Counted from the stretch's first letter, positions 31,928-41,500 are shown. The stretch is DNA of 64,000 nt from Cupriavidus alkaliphilus (GCF_900094595.1 NZ_FMAD01000016.1:1-64000), one strand, 5' to 3'. The notes: generated from the sequence alone by a model not told the origin. Program-made: numbers and translations.

Positions 31928-34900
31928 CTACGCCAGTTGCCGCAGCGTATGCTTGATGGTCTGCGCGCGCACCGCCACGTCCGGCATCTTGGCCTCGATG
32001 CGCAGCTTGTCCTGACCCGCCAGCTTGATATGGCGGTTCTTCTGCACCAGGTCGATGATGCGCATCGCATCGATCGGCGGGTTGGGCACGAACTGCACGC
32101 TGATGGTGGCTTCGCCGGCGTCGATCTTGCGCACGCCCAGCGGCGCCGCGGCGATGCGCAGCCGGTGGGTTTCGACCAGCGCCTGCGCCTGCGCCGGCAG
32201 CCGGCCGAAGCGGTCGACCAGCTCTTCCTGGATGTCGTCGACGCGCTCCGGGGTCTCGCAGTTGGCCAGCCGCTTGTACAGCGACAGGCGCTCGTGCACG
32301 TCGGCGCAATAGTCGTTGGGCAGCAGCGCCGGCGTGCCCAGGTTGATCTCGGTGGTGGCGGCCAGCGGCGCCATCAGGTCGGGCTCCTTGCCGGCCTTCA
32401 GCGCCTTGACCGCGTGGTTGAGCATGTCGGTGTAGAGCTGGAAGCCGATCTCGTGGATCTCGCCCGACTGCTTGTCGCCCAGCACCTCGCCGGCGCCGCG
32501 GATTTCCAGGTCGTGCATGGCCAGGTAGAAGCCCGAGCCCAGTTCCTCCATCTGCTGGATCGCCTCGAGCCGGCGCTGCGCCTGCTTGGTCAGGCCGTCG
32601 ACATCATGCACCAGCAGGTAGGCATAGGCCTGGTGGTGCGAACGCCCGACGCGGCCGCGCAGCTGGTGCAGCTGCGCCAGCCCGAACTTGTCGGCGCGGT
32701 GGATCAGGATGGTGTTGGCGGTCGGCACGTCGATGCCGGTCTCGATGATGGTGGTGCACAGCAGGATATTGTCGCGGCGCGAGACGAAGTCGCGCATCAC
32801 GCGTTCCAGCTCGCGCTCGTGCATCTGGCCATGCGCGACCGCGATGCGTGCCTCGGGCACCAGCTCGGCAAGCCGGGCGCGCTTGTTCTCGATGGTCTCG
32901 ACCTCGTTGTGCAGGAAGTAGACCTGGCCGCCGCGCTTGAGCTCGCGCAGGATGGCCTCGCGGATCACGCCGTCTTCCTCGCGCCGCACGAAGGTCTTGA
33001 TCGCCAGCCGCTTCTGCGGCGCGGTGGCGATCACCGAGAAATCGCGCAGCCCTTCCAGCGCCATGCCCAGCGTGCGCGGAATCGGCGTGGCGGTCAGCGT
33101 GAGCACGTCGACCTCGGCGCGCAGCGACTTCAGCGCCTCCTTCTGGCGCACCCCGAAGCGGTGTTCCTCGTCGATGATGACCAGGCCCAGGCGCTGGAAT
33201 TTCACCTGGTCGGACAGGATCTTGTGGGTGCCGATGACGATGTCGACGCTGCCCTCGTTGATCTGCCTGATGGCCGCGTCGATCTCCTTCTTGGTCTTGA
33301 AGCGCGACAGCTCGACGATGCGCACCGGCCATTCGGCGAAGCGGTCTGACAGCGTCTGGAAATGCTGCTCGGCCAGCAGCGTGGTCGGCGCCAGCATCGC
33401 CACCTGCTTGCCGCCAAGCACCGCGACAAAGGCCGCGCGCAGCGCCACTTCGGTCTTGCCGAAGCCGACGTCGCCGCACACCAGCCGGTCCATCGGCTTG
33501 CCCGAGGTCATGTCGGCGATCACCGCGGCGATCGCGGCGGCCTGGTCCGGGGTTTCCTCGAAGCCGAAGCTCTCGGCGAAGGTCTCGTAGTCCTTGGGCG
33601 AGAGCGGGAAGGCGAAGCCTTCGCGCGCGGCGCGGCGCGCGTACAGGTTGAGCAGCTCGGCGGCGGTGTCGCGGATCTGTTGCGCGGCCTTGCGCTTGGC
33701 CTTGTCCCACTGGCCGGAGCCCAGGTGGTGCAGCGGCGCGGTATCGGGATCGGCGCCGGAATAGCGCGAGATCACGTGCAACTGGTGCACAGGCACATAG
33801 AGCTTGCTGCCCTTGTCGTAGTCCAGGTGCAGGAATTCCTCGTCGCCCTGGCCCATGTCGAGCGTCACCAGGCCCTGGTAGCGGCCGATGCCGTGCTCGC
33901 TGTGCACCACCGGATCGCCGATCTTCAGCTCGGCCAAGTCGCGCACCATCGAGTCGACGGCCGAGGCCTGCTCCTGCTTGCGGCGGCCGGTGCGGCGCGC
34001 GGTGCCGGCGTACAGCTCGGCTTCGGTGACAAAGGCCAGGTGCGCCTGCGGCAGCGCGAAGCCGCTCTGCAGCGGCGCCACCGCGATCGAGAAATGCGCG
34101 TCGCCGGCGAGGAACGCGGCAAAGTCTTCGACCGGATGCGGGCGCAGGCCGCTTTCGGCAAAGAGCTGCAGCAGCGTCTCGCGCCGGCCGGCGGAGTCGG
34201 CGCACATCAGTACGCGGGTCTGCTTGTCGAGCAGCAGCGACTCCAGGTTGACCAGCGGGTCCTCGGCGCGGCGGTTGACCGCGACGTCGGGCAGGATCGC
34301 CGAGAACGCCGGCTGGTCCGCGCCGGCTTCAACCTGCAGCACCAGCCGCGCCATCGGCTTGGCCGCGACGAAGAACTGCTCCTCGGACAGGAACAGGTCC
34401 GCGGGCGGCAGCAGCGGACGTTCGCGGTCGTGGCGCATGAAGTTGTAGCGCTGCGTGGTGTCGGCCCAGAAGCGGCGGATGGCCTCGTCGATATTGCCTG
34501 CGAACACCAGCTGGGTGTCGGCGGGCAGGTAGTCGAACACGGTCGCGCTGTGCTCGAAGAACAGCGGCAGGTAATACTCGATGCCGGCCGACGGCACGCC
34601 GTTGCCGATGTCCTTGTAGATCGGCGACTTGGTCGGGTCGCCTTCGAACACCTCGCGCCAGCGGCCGCGGAAGGCGGTGCGCGCGGCTTCGTCGAGCGGG
34701 AACTCGCGCCCGGGCAGCAGCCGCACTTCCTTGACCGGATACAGGCTGCGCTGCGTGTCCGGATCGAAGGCGCGGATGGTCTCGATCTCGTCGCCGAACA
34801 GGTCGATCCGGTACGGCAGCGCCGAGCCCATCGGGTACAGGTCGATCAGCCCGCCGCGCACGCTGTATTCGCCCGGCCGCATCACCGCGCTGACATGCTC

Positions 34901-35377
34901 GTAGCCCGCCAGCGTGAACTGCGCCTTGAGCCCGGCCTCGTCGAGCCGCTCGCCCTGCTTGAAGAAGAAGGTGTAGGCGGCCAGGAAGGCCGGCGGAGCC
35001 AGCCGGTACAGCGCGGTGGTGGCGGGCACCAGCATCACGTCGCACTGGCCGCTCTGGATGTCGTGCAGCGTCGCCAGCCGTTCGGAGACCAGGTCCTGGT
35101 GCGGCGAGAAGCTGTCGTAGGGCAGGGTTTCCCAGTCGGGCAGCAGGCGCACGCGCAACTCCGGCGCAAACCACGGGATTTCCTCGGCCAGGCGCTGCGC
35201 GTCGACGGCATGCGAGCACACCACCGCCAGCATCGGCGCGCGCTCGCGGTGCTGGCGCGCGTACGCGGCCACCGCCAGCGCATCGGCCGAGCCGCGCAGG
35301 CCGGCCACGCTGTGGCGCAGCCCCGGCTTGACCAGCGGCAGGTTGACAAAGGGAAAGGCGGGCGTGGCGTCAGGCAT
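31928..35377 (-). CDS. mfd: Transcription-repair coupling factor Mfd
   Basis: 1149 residues, full length for Mfd. The N-terminal UvrB-homology region has 'PWFAPELRVRLLPDWETLPYDSFSPH'. The RNA polymerase-interacting domain contains 'KIGDPVVHSEHGIGRYQGLVTL'. The translocase has Walker A 'GDVGFGKTEVALRAAF', DExH box 'IDEEHRFGVRQKE', and 'LTLTATPIPRTLGMAL' with 'RADKFGLAQLHQLRGRVGRS'. The C-terminal domain ends 'PPIDAMRIIDLVQKNR'. It removes RNA polymerase stalled at lesions and recruits UvrA. It diverges from ispD; a GC-rich hairpin lies in its leader. Confidence 0.97.
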   Translation of the reverse strand: MPDATPAFPFVNLPLVKPGLRHSVAGLRGSADALAVAAYARQHRERAPMLAVVCSHAVDAQRLAEEIPWFAPELRVRLLPDWETLPYDSFSPHQDLVSERLATLHDIQSGQCDVMLVPATTALYRLAPPAFLAAYTFFFKQGERLDEAGLKAQFTLAGYEHVSAVMRPGEYSVRGGLIDLYPMGSALPYRIDLFGDEIETIRAFDPDTQRSLYPVKEVRLLPGREFPLDEAARTAFRGRWREVFEGDPTKSPIYKDIGNGVPSAGIEYYLPLFFEHSATVFDYLPADTQLVFAGNIDEAIRRFWADTTQRYNFMRHDRERPLLPPADLFLSEEQFFVAAKPMARLVLQVEAGADQPAFSAILPDVAVNRRAEDPLVNLESLLLDKQTRVLMCADSAGRRETLLQLFAESGLRPHPVEDFAAFLAGDAHFSIAVAPLQSGFALPQAHLAFVTEAELYAGTARRTGRRKQEQASAVDSMVRDLAELKIGDPVVHSEHGIGRYQGLVTLDMGQGDEEFLHLDYDKGSKLYVPVHQLHVISRYSGADPDTAPLHHLGSGQWDKAKRKAAQQIRDTAAELLNLYARRAAREGFAFPLSPKDYETFAESFGFEETPDQAAAIAAVIADMTSGKPMDRLVCGDVGFGKTEVALRAAFVAVLGGKQVAMLAPTTLLAEQHFQTLSDRFAEWPVRIVELSRFKTKKEIDAAIRQINEGSVDIVIGTHKILSDQVKFQRLGLVIIDEEHRFGVRQKEALKSLRAEVDVLTLTATPIPRTLGMALEGLRDFSVIATAPQKRLAIKTFVRREEDGVIREAILRELKRGGQVYFLHNEVETIENKRARLAELVPEARIAVAHGQMHERELERVMRDFVSRRDNILLCTTIIETGIDVPTANTILIHRADKFGLAQLHQLRGRVGRSHHQAYAYLLVHDVDGLTKQAQRRLEAIQQMEELGSGFYLAMHDLEIRGAGEVLGDKQSGEIHEIGFQLYTDMLNHAVKALKAGKEPDLMAPLAATTEINLGTPALLPNDYCADVHERLSLYKRLANCETPERVDDIQEELVDRFGRLPAQAQALVETHRLRIAAAPLGVRKIDAGEATISVQFVPNPPIDAMRIIDLVQKNRHIKLAGQDKLRIEAKMPDVAVRAQTIKHTLRQLA

Positions 35378-35406
35378 GTCGGCAGGGGGCGTTCAAAACG
35401 ACGACG

Positions 35407-35429
35407 CCCCGCCGGCATTGCGGGCGGGG
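35407..35429 (-). other. GC-rich hairpin in the mfd leader
   Basis: CCCCGCC (35407-35413) pairs with GGCGGGG (35423-35429). On the minus strand it is followed by GTCGTCGTTTTG about 30 bp before the mfd start, so it looks like a weak terminator or attenuator. Confidence 0.4.
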
Positions 35430-35607
35430 GTCGGAACAGGGGACTTCAGGTGCCGGTGGCGCCAGCCGGATACGCAGACGCGGCATGGCGACGGGCAAGG
35501 GCCGTATTATAGAATGCGCACCGGTTGTCCCGCTGCCGCCCGCTTGCCAGAGCATTTGCTTCGCGATTGGCCGGCAGCCCGCGCTTCTTTCACTCCTCGC
35601 CGATCCT

Positions 35608-36348
35608 GTGTCCGCTCGCCGCTTTGCCCTGATTCCCTGTGCCGGTACCGGCAGCCGCGCCGGCGGCACCGTGCCCAAGCAATACCAGACCGTGGCCGGC
35701 CGGCCGATGATCTGGTACGCGCTGGCGGCGTTCTCGGCGTGCGACGCCATCAACGCCACCGCGCTGGTGCTGGCGCCCGACGACATGCCGCTGGAATCGC
35801 GCTTCGGCGCGGCCGCGTTTGCCGGGCTGCGCTTCGATACCGCTTTTGTCGGCGGCGACAGCCGCCATGCGTCGGTGCTGGCCGGCCTGCACCACCTGGC
35901 GCAGCTGGGCGCGACCGACGCCGACTGGGTGCTGGTGCACGATGCCGCGCGCCCGGGACTGACCCCGGCGATGATCCACGCGCTGGTGCGCGCGGTGGAA
36001 AGCGACGGCGACGACGACCCGGACGCCGCCATCGGCGGCATCCTCGCGGTGCCGGTGCCGGATACGCTGAAGCGGGCCCAGGACGATGCCCGCATCGGTG
36101 CCACGGTGCCGCGCGAAGGGCTGTGGCAGGCGCAGACGCCGCAGATGTTCCGCCTGGGCGTGCTGCGCCAGGCGCTGCAGGACGCCATGGCGGCCGGCGC
36201 GGTGGTGACCGACGAGGCCAGCGCGATCGAGCGCCTGGGCCTGCATCCGCGGCTGGTCAACGGCTCGCTGCGCAATTTCAAGGTGACTTACCCGGAGGAC
36301 TTCGCGCTGGCCGAAGTGCTGCTGGGCAACCACGCCAAAGGAGCATGA
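35608..36348 (+). CDS. ispD: 2-C-methyl-D-erythritol 4-phosphate cytidylyltransferase IspD
   Basis: 246 residues from GTG 35608 ([15 protein letters not shown]); no in-frame ATG lies close to the conserved start. Nucleotidyltransferase motifs: '[29 protein letters not shown]' with the CTP-binding Gly-rich loop and Lys, '[13 protein letters not shown]' and '[12 protein letters not shown]'. It makes CDP-ME in the MEP isoprenoid pathway. Four base pairs separate it from ispF, the enzyme two steps later. A TATTAT -10-like element lies at 35505-35510, giving a leader of about 90 nt. Confidence 0.95.
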
Positions 36349-36352
36349 CCGC

Positions 36353-36862
36353 ATGATGCCTTTCGATATCCGGGTGGGACAGGGCTATGACGTCCACGCG
36401 CTGGTGCCCGGCCGCAAGCTGATCCTGGGCGGGGTCGAGATCCCGCACGACCGTGGCCTGCTGGGCCATTCCGATGCCGATGCGCTGCTGCACGCGGTCA
36501 CCGATGCGCTCTTCGGCGCGGCCGCGCTGGGCGATATCGGCCGCCATTTCCCCGACACCGACGCGCAGTTCGCCGGCGCCGACAGCCGCGCGCTGCTGCG
36601 CGAGGCGGCGCGCCGCGTGCGCGAGGCCGGCTATGAGATCGGCAACGTCGATGCCACGGTGATCGCGCAGGCGCCCAAGCTGGCGCCGCATATCGGCGCC
36701 ATGGTGGCCAACCTGGCCGAAGACCTGGCGATTGCGCGCGGGCGCTGCAACGTCAAGGCCAAGACCAACGAAAAGCTGGGCTTCGAAGGGCGCCAGGAAG
36801 GAATCGTGGCGCAGGCCGCGGTGTTGCTCTGGCGTGCCTCGGTGGCGGACGCGCAGGACTGA
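36353..36862 (+). CDS. ispF: 2-C-methyl-D-erythritol 2,4-cyclodiphosphate synthase IspF
   Basis: 169 residues from ATG 36353, with AAAGGAG 9 bases upstream; ATG 36356 directly follows. Zinc ligands are in 'GQGYDVHAL' (Asp, His) and '[18 protein letters not shown]' (His). Other motifs: '[13 protein letters not shown]' and '[21 protein letters not shown]' at the end. It cyclises CDP-ME 2-phosphate to MEcPP. The ispD-ispF pair is tightly linked and probably one operon. Confidence 0.97.
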
Positions 36863-36864
36863 AC

Positions 36865-37437
36865 TCAGGGGCGCGGCGTGTCGGGCGCCGCGTCTTCGGG
36901 CGGGATGGCGTAGGTGTAGTCGATCAGTCGCGCCATCGCGCCGCTGCGCGCGCCGGCCTCGGTGCGCTTGGTGAATCCCATCTGCTGGCACAGCCGGTTG
37001 GCCGACGCCATTTCGGGCATGGTGCGCACCACCAGCGTCGATGCGCCGATGTCGCGCGCGCGCTGGATGCAGATCTGCATCAGCGTGCGCCCCAGCCCCA
37101 GGCCGCGCGCCTGCGGGCTGACCGACAGCAGCCGTGCTTCGGGCTGGGTCAGGGTGATGGTGCTGCCGTCCAGTGCCGGCAGTGTCGCGCCCGGGTGGCA
37201 GAACAGCACCGCGCCCATGATGCCGTGATCGGTCTCCGCCACCCACCATTCCATGTCCGGGTGGCTGGTTGCCAGCACGGCCTGCATGCCGCGCTGGAAC
37301 GAGGCGCGGCAATCTTCCATGATGGCCAGCTCGTATTGCCCGTAGGCCTGTTGCGTGACGGCGGCGATATCGCCCCAGTCATGCACCGCCGCCAGGCGGT
37401 AATGGAAGCGGGGGGAAGTCGGCGAAGGCAGGGTCAT
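36865..37437 (-). CDS. GNAT family N-acetyltransferase
   Basis: 190 residues from MTLPSPTSPRFHYRLA; a start at 37506 would add 23 unlikely residues. The GNAT acetyl-CoA loop is 'LLSVSPQARGLGLGRTLMQICIQRAR' (Q/RxxGxG/A), followed by 'LVVRTMPEMASANRLCQQMGFTKR', the typical beta5-alpha4 end. The acceptor substrate cannot be read. It converges with ispF, only 2 bp apart, and lies downstream of the ahpD terminator. It is not clearly RimI and is left unnamed. Confidence 0.85.
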   Translation of the reverse strand: MTLPSPTSPRFHYRLAAVHDWGDIAAVTQQAYGQYELAIMEDCRASFQRGMQAVLATSHPDMEWWVAETDHGIMGAVLFCHPGATLPALDGSTITLTQPEARLLSVSPQARGLGLGRTLMQICIQRARDIGASTLVVRTMPEMASANRLCQQMGFTKRTEAGARSGAMARLIDYTYAIPPEDAAPDTPRP

Positions 37438-37523
37438 GGCAGGCTGAAAGTGCGGTTCCTGCCTGGATTGTAGGCGGATCGCCGCGCCCGCGCAGGATGC
37501 GGCCATGACGGTTGCAGGATGGG

Positions 37524-37561
37524 AACAGCCGGCAAGTTCCGATGGGAAGCTGCCGGCTGTT
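37524..37561 (-). terminator. Hairpin downstream of ahpD
   Basis: AACAGCCGGCA (37524-37534) pairs perfectly with TGCCGGCTGTT (37551-37561), and TTCC/GGAA pair inside the loop. It lies 57 bp past the ahpD stop. No long U-tract is present. Confidence 0.55.
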
Positions 37562-37617
37562 GTGCTACGGCGCCCGTTGCCGGGCCGCCAGGGAGGGCGC
37601 GGGGGCGCGCAGATGCC

Positions 37618-38139
37618 TTACTGGGCCGCGATCACGTTGGCGGCGGCCACGATCACCGCGGCAATGCGGCCGACGTCGCGCAGCTGCTGCGCGGTCATGC
37701 CCTGTTCATTCTTCAGCAGCTGGTAGTGCGACTTCACGCAGAAGTGGCACTTGCCCACGATCGATGCGGCCAGCGCGTACATCTCGAAGCGGCGCTTGTC
37801 CACGCCGCCATGGGTAGCGTAGGCGTTCATGCGCAGCCCGGCCGGCTGGGTGGCCAGGTCCGGATCATCGGCCATCTCGACATACGGGTACCAGGTGTTG
37901 TTCATGCCCATCAGCGCGGCCGCGGTCAGCGCGCCGTTGGTTTCCTCGGGCGACAGCACGCCGGCATTGCGGATGGCGTCCACCAGCACCTTGCTCTGCG
38001 CCGCGAATGCGGCCGCCAGCGCCACGCCGACCGCATCGTTACCTTCCAGCGAGGAACGGGCGATGGTGCCGTCCACGTTCAGGCGGATGTCCTTGGCGTA
38101 GTCGGGGATGAGGTTCTTAATCGTGCTGAGGAATTCCAT
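37618..38139 (-). CDS. ahpD: Alkyl hydroperoxidase AhpD (carboxymuconolactone decarboxylase-like)
   Basis: 173 residues. The active-site Cys pair is in 'SIVGKCHFCVKSHYQLLK' (CxxC with the Glu/His relay region), the AhpD/CMD hallmark. 'AALMGMNNTWYPYVEMAD' is also conserved in AhpD. It acts as a thiol-disulfide partner that re-reduces AhpC, as shown in Mycobacterium tuberculosis. It lies downstream of ahpC on the same strand, but two hairpins, one an intrinsic terminator, separate them, so it should be expressed at a lower level. Confidence 0.92.
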   Translation of the reverse strand: MEFLSTIKNLIPDYAKDIRLNVDGTIARSSLEGNDAVGVALAAAFAAQSKVLVDAIRNAGVLSPEETNGALTAAALMGMNNTWYPYVEMADDPDLATQPAGLRMNAYATHGGVDKRRFEMYALAASIVGKCHFCVKSHYQLLKNEQGMTAQQLRDVGRIAAVIVAAANVIAAQ

Positions 38140-38167
38140 TTATTTCTCCTATCGATCGAGGCTCAAA

Positions 38168-38212
38168 AAACCCGCGCAAGCGGGTTTCGATGCGGAGGGC
38201 GGGGCCCTCCGC
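38168..38212 (-). terminator. Double hairpin with intrinsic terminator between ahpC and ahpD
   Basis: On the minus strand, GCGGAGGG/CCCTCCGC (38192-38212) comes first, then AAACCCGC-TTGC-GCGGGTTT (38168-38187) followed by more U residues. The second is a typical intrinsic terminator for ahpC. Read-through would supply ahpD. Confidence 0.8.
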
Positions 38213-38244
38213 GGATCGCCACGGCGTCTGGCGACGGTCAGAAA

Positions 38245-38793
38245 TTACAGCGTGGCGCCACCAACGGCACGGTTGCACGGGCACAGCTCGTCGGTCTGCA
38301 GGCCGTCCAGGATACGCAGGACTTCGTCCGGGTTGCGGCCGACGTTCAGGTTGTTCACCGAAACGTGCTGGATCGTGTTTTCCGGGTCGACGATAAAGGT
38401 CGCGCGCAGGGCAACGCCGGCGGCGTGGTCACGCACGCCCAGCTGGTCGATCAGCGAACCGGTCACGTCGGCGAATTGCCACTGGTTCAGCTTGTTCAGG
38501 TCCTTGTGTTCGCGGCGCCATGCCAGCTTGACGAACTCGTTGTCGGTCGAGCCGCCCAGCACGATCGCGTCGCGGTCGGCGAAGTCGCCGTTCAGCTTGG
38601 CGAAGGCCACGATTTCGGTCGGGCACACGAAGGTGAAGTCCTTCGGGTAGAAGTAGATGATCTTCCACTTGCCTTCGAACGACTTCTCAGTGATGTCTTC
38701 GAAAGCCGACTGGCCGTTCTCTTCGTGATTGTTGAACCCCGGCTTGACACCGACGACGTGGAACGCTTCGAGCTTGTCACCAACGGTCTTCAT
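38245..38793 (-). CDS. ahpC: Alkyl hydroperoxide reductase AhpC (peroxiredoxin)
   Basis: 182 residues from MKTVGDKLEAF at 38793, with AGGAGA upstream. The peroxidatic Cys is in 'KDFTFVCPTEIVAFAK' and the resolving cysteines are in 'QTDELCPCNRAVGG', resembling the mycobacterial AhpC that pairs with AhpD rather than AhpF. It reduces hydrogen peroxide, organic peroxides and peroxynitrite in the cytoplasm. The 3' double hairpin limits read-through to ahpD. An OxyR-like array lies about 135-170 bp upstream. Confidence 0.95.
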   Translation of the reverse strand: MKTVGDKLEAFHVVGVKPGFNNHEENGQSAFEDITEKSFEGKWKIIYFYPKDFTFVCPTEIVAFAKLNGDFADRDAIVLGGSTDNEFVKLAWRREHKDLNKLNQWQFADVTGSLIDQLGVRDHAAGVALRATFIVDPENTIQHVSVNNLNVGRNPDEVLRILDGLQTDELCPCNRAVGGATL

Positions 38794-39101
38794 AGACTTC
38801 TCCTGATACGGTTGCAATGAGAGCGGCGCCGCTGCCGCGAGCCCCGGCGTGGGACCGGTGATACGGCTGTTGCGGCGGCGTACCGCGACAAAACGTGATT
38901 ATGCGTCATCATCCGGGCCCGGGCTAATTGATATTCTCAAACGGCCCGATAGGCAAAGGCATGGCAACGCAGGGCAAGAGCATGTGCGCATGGACGCGCC
39001 AGCGCGCCGCCGCTGCGATGGGCCAGTATGCCATGCGCGGTGACACCACATATGGCAAGTTGGTGACGACCGCGGGGAAATCAAGCTGCTTGCAGCGCCG
39101 C
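38794..39101 (-). promoter_or_regulatory. ahpC upstream region with OxyR-like array
   Basis: No gene is seen in these 308 bp. On the minus strand a CATAAT -10 lies at 38903-38898, with only a weak -35. Just upstream, 38927-38952 has ATTG-N7-CAAA-N7-ATAG, three tetranucleotides at 11-bp steps as in OxyR sites, although only ATAG matches perfectly. Geometry fits activation by OxyR; the sequence match is modest. Confidence 0.35.
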
Positions 39102-40451
39102 TCACGCGCGGCGGAAGCACGCGCTGACCACCAGCCCCGTGGCCGGCGCGGCGCGGTTGGCCAGCAGCAGCCGGCCGCCGTTGCGCTGCATGATGCGATT
39201 GACGATGGACATGCCCAGCCCGGCGCCCTTGGCCTCGCTGCGCGCGGCGTCGAGCCGGTAGAACGGCCGTGTCAGCAGCGACAGCTGGCCGTCGGGCACG
39301 CCGTTGCCATGGTCGGCCACGGTCAGCACCGCTTCCTTGTCGTCCACGCGCGTGGAGATTTCCACCACGGCCATGCCGGTCTGCTCGTCCTTGGCATAGC
39401 GGCGCGCGTTCTCGACCAGGTTGTCGAGGATCCGCTGCACTTCCATGCGATTGGCCACCGCCATCACCGGCTCGTTGGCACGCACATGCACGCGCACGTC
39501 GTCGTGCGCGGCATAGACCCCGACCGCGTCGTGCACCAGTGCCGACAGGTCCACCGGCTCGACGGTTTCAAGCGGCGGGCGCGCGTAGTTGAGGAACTGG
39601 CCGATGATGGCGTCCATCTGCTCGATGTCGGCGATCATGGCGTCGCGCGTGGTGCCGTCCATCGGCGACATCTCGGTTTCCAGCCGCAGCCGCGTCAGCG
39701 GCGTGCGCAGGTCATGCGAGATGCCGGCCAGCATCACCACGCGGTCGTCGTCGAGCTGGCGCAGGTCGCGCACCATCTGGTTGAAGCTGTGGTTGGCCAG
39801 CGCCACTTCGCTGGCGCCATGCTCGGGCAGCGGCGGCGGGTCGCCGCCGGCGCCGATGGCGCGCGCGGCATTGGCCAGCCGCTTGAGCGGGTAGTTGACG
39901 CGCGCGGTGATAAAGGCCGCGCCGATGATCGACAGCAGCAGCGCGGCGATACTCCACCACAGCCACTGGATGCCGGGCACGCGCTCGAAGCGTTCCGGGC
40001 TGATCGCGACCCAGTAGTCGTCGCCCTCGATCTCGAAGCTGACCCACACGCCGGGAATGTCGTTGACGGTGGTGGCGAGCACGGTGTCCTCGCCCAGGCG
40101 GCTGCGGATCTCCTGCTGCACCAGCGAGGTCAGGAACGGATTGGCGGTGGGCGCGGCGAAGTCGTCGTCCTTCTCGCGCGGATAGACCTTGATGCCTTCG
40201 TTCTGCACCAGGTCCAGCAGCAGGAAGCGGCGCCGCGCGGGGTCGGAATACAGCAGCGCCGCGCGCGTCAGCTTGACCACGCTGACTACCTGCATGGCGA
40301 TCTGCTGCGCGCGCGGGGCGCGCTCGAACAGCCGGTAGCTCTGGAACCAGATCCCCAGCGAGATAGCCAGCAGCAGGGCGATCAGCATGAAGGTCCGCCA
40401 GAACAGCGAACCAAAGAACCGCGTTGCGGTACGGCCGATTACGGTCGCCAC
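39102..40451 (-). CDS. Sensor histidine kinase, EnvZ/RisS type
   Basis: 449 residues. Membrane helix 1 (about 16-38, 'FWRTFMLIALLLAISLGIWF'), a periplasmic loop of about 120 residues and helix 2 (about 163-182). The HAMP linker 'RVNYPLKRLANAARAIGAG' precedes the phospho-acceptor 'VMLAGISHDLRTPLTRLRLE', an EnvZ-like H-D-L-R-T-P-L-T-R motif. The ATPase domain has 'ILDNLVENARRYA', 'DHGNGVP' and 'GAGLGMSIV'. It partners the OmpR-like regulator 24 bp upstream. Bordetella RisS is the closest named analogue I can suggest. Confidence 0.9.
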   Translation of the reverse strand: MATVIGRTATRFFGSLFWRTFMLIALLLAISLGIWFQSYRLFERAPRAQQIAMQVVSVVKLTRAALLYSDPARRRFLLLDLVQNEGIKVYPREKDDDFAAPTANPFLTSLVQQEIRSRLGEDTVLATTVNDIPGVWVSFEIEGDDYWVAISPERFERVPGIQWLWWSIAALLLSIIGAAFITARVNYPLKRLANAARAIGAGGDPPPLPEHGASEVALANHSFNQMVRDLRQLDDDRVVMLAGISHDLRTPLTRLRLETEMSPMDGTTRDAMIADIEQMDAIIGQFLNYARPPLETVEPVDLSALVHDAVGVYAAHDDVRVHVRANEPVMAVANRMEVQRILDNLVENARRYAKDEQTGMAVVEISTRVDDKEAVLTVADHGNGVPDGQLSLLTRPFYRLDAARSEAKGAGLGMSIVNRIMQRNGGRLLLANRAAPATGLVVSACFRRA

Positions 40452-40475
40452 GATAGGAACAGCGGCCGCAATCGG

Positions 40476-41198
40476 TTATTTCACGCCATCGGGAATGAAG
40501 ACGTAGCCCAGGCCCCACACCGTCTGGATGAAACGGGGGTTGCTGGGATCCGGCTCGATCAGCTTGCGCAGGCGCGAGATCTGCACGTCCAGGCTGCGGT
40601 CGAACACTTCGTATTCGCGGCCGCGCGCCATTTCCATCAGCTTCTCGCGCGACAGCGGCTGGCGCGGATGGCGCGCGAACACCTTCAGCACCGAGAACTC
40701 GCCGGTGGTCAGCGTGATTTCCTCGTCGTTCTTGGTCAGCGTGCGCGTGGCCAGGTTCAGCACGAAGTCGCCGAAGGCGAAGGTCTCGGGCGTTTCGGAC
40801 GGGGCGCCGGGCACTTCGGCCGGGCCCTTGCGGCGCAGCACCGCGTGGATGCGCGCGATCAGCTCGCGCGGGTTGAACGGCTTGGGCAGGTAATCGTCGG
40901 CGCCCATCTCCAGGCCGACGATGCGGTCCACGTCCTCGCCCTTGGCGGTGAGCATGATGATCGGGGTCTGGTCGTTGGCGCCGCGCAGCCGGCGGCAGAT
41001 CGACAAGCCGTCTTCGCCGGGCATCATCAGGTCCAGCACCAGCAGGTCGAAACGCTCGCGCAGCCAGAGCTTGTTCATCGCGGTGGCGTTCTCCGCCACC
41101 AGCACGGTAAAACCCTGTTCGCCCAGATAGCGGCGCAGCAGATCGCGCAGACGCGGGTCATCGTCGACGACAAGAATCTTGTGGCTGGTATTTTCCAT
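40476..41198 (-). CDS. Response regulator OmpR/RisA type
   Basis: 240 residues. The receiver domain has 'ILVVDDDPRLRDLLRRYL', phospho-Asp in 'LLVLDLMMPGEDGL' and Lys in 'DDYLPKPFNPREL'. The winged-helix domain is OmpR-like, with 'LSREKLMEMARGREYEVFDRSLDVQI' and 'RFIQTVWGLGYVFIPDG' at the C-terminus. It precedes the sensor kinase by 24 bp in one transcription unit. Probable targets are porin or envelope genes, as for OmpR and RisA. Its own promoter must lie in the AT-richer stretch just after 41198. Confidence 0.93.
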   Translation of the reverse strand: MENTSHKILVVDDDPRLRDLLRRYLGEQGFTVLVAENATAMNKLWLRERFDLLVLDLMMPGEDGLSICRRLRGANDQTPIIMLTAKGEDVDRIVGLEMGADDYLPKPFNPRELIARIHAVLRRKGPAEVPGAPSETPETFAFGDFVLNLATRTLTKNDEEITLTTGEFSVLKVFARHPRQPLSREKLMEMARGREYEVFDRSLDVQISRLRKLIEPDPSNPRFIQTVWGLGYVFIPDGVK

Positions 41199-41500
41199 GG
41201 CGGTATCTTAGCGACTATCGCTTTCGCTCAAAATGGCTTAACAAAACGTTACATACTTTACCCCGTGGTATGGCAGTGTGCATCAATCGTGCGATTACAC
41301 TGCGCAATCCGTCCATTTCGGCGCCGTGCGCGGCAGTTTTCCACGCATTTGCGCCGGACGATCCACGGCTTCCGCCAGCCCGTCCAGCGCTCGCTGGCGC
41401 AATGCTTGCAGAGGGCGCGGTGCCGGGCGGGGTACCGGAATTCCCGGCTTCGGGGCAGTCCAACCACTGCCTTTTCAAGAAGCCAAGACCGCCATTATCA
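41199..41500. other. Intergenic region between the OmpR-like gene and a secreted-protein gene
   Basis: 302 bp with no supported gene. Positions 41220-41275 are AT-richer than the surroundings and could hold divergent promoters, but no convincing -35/-10 pair is visible. Confidence 0.4.
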
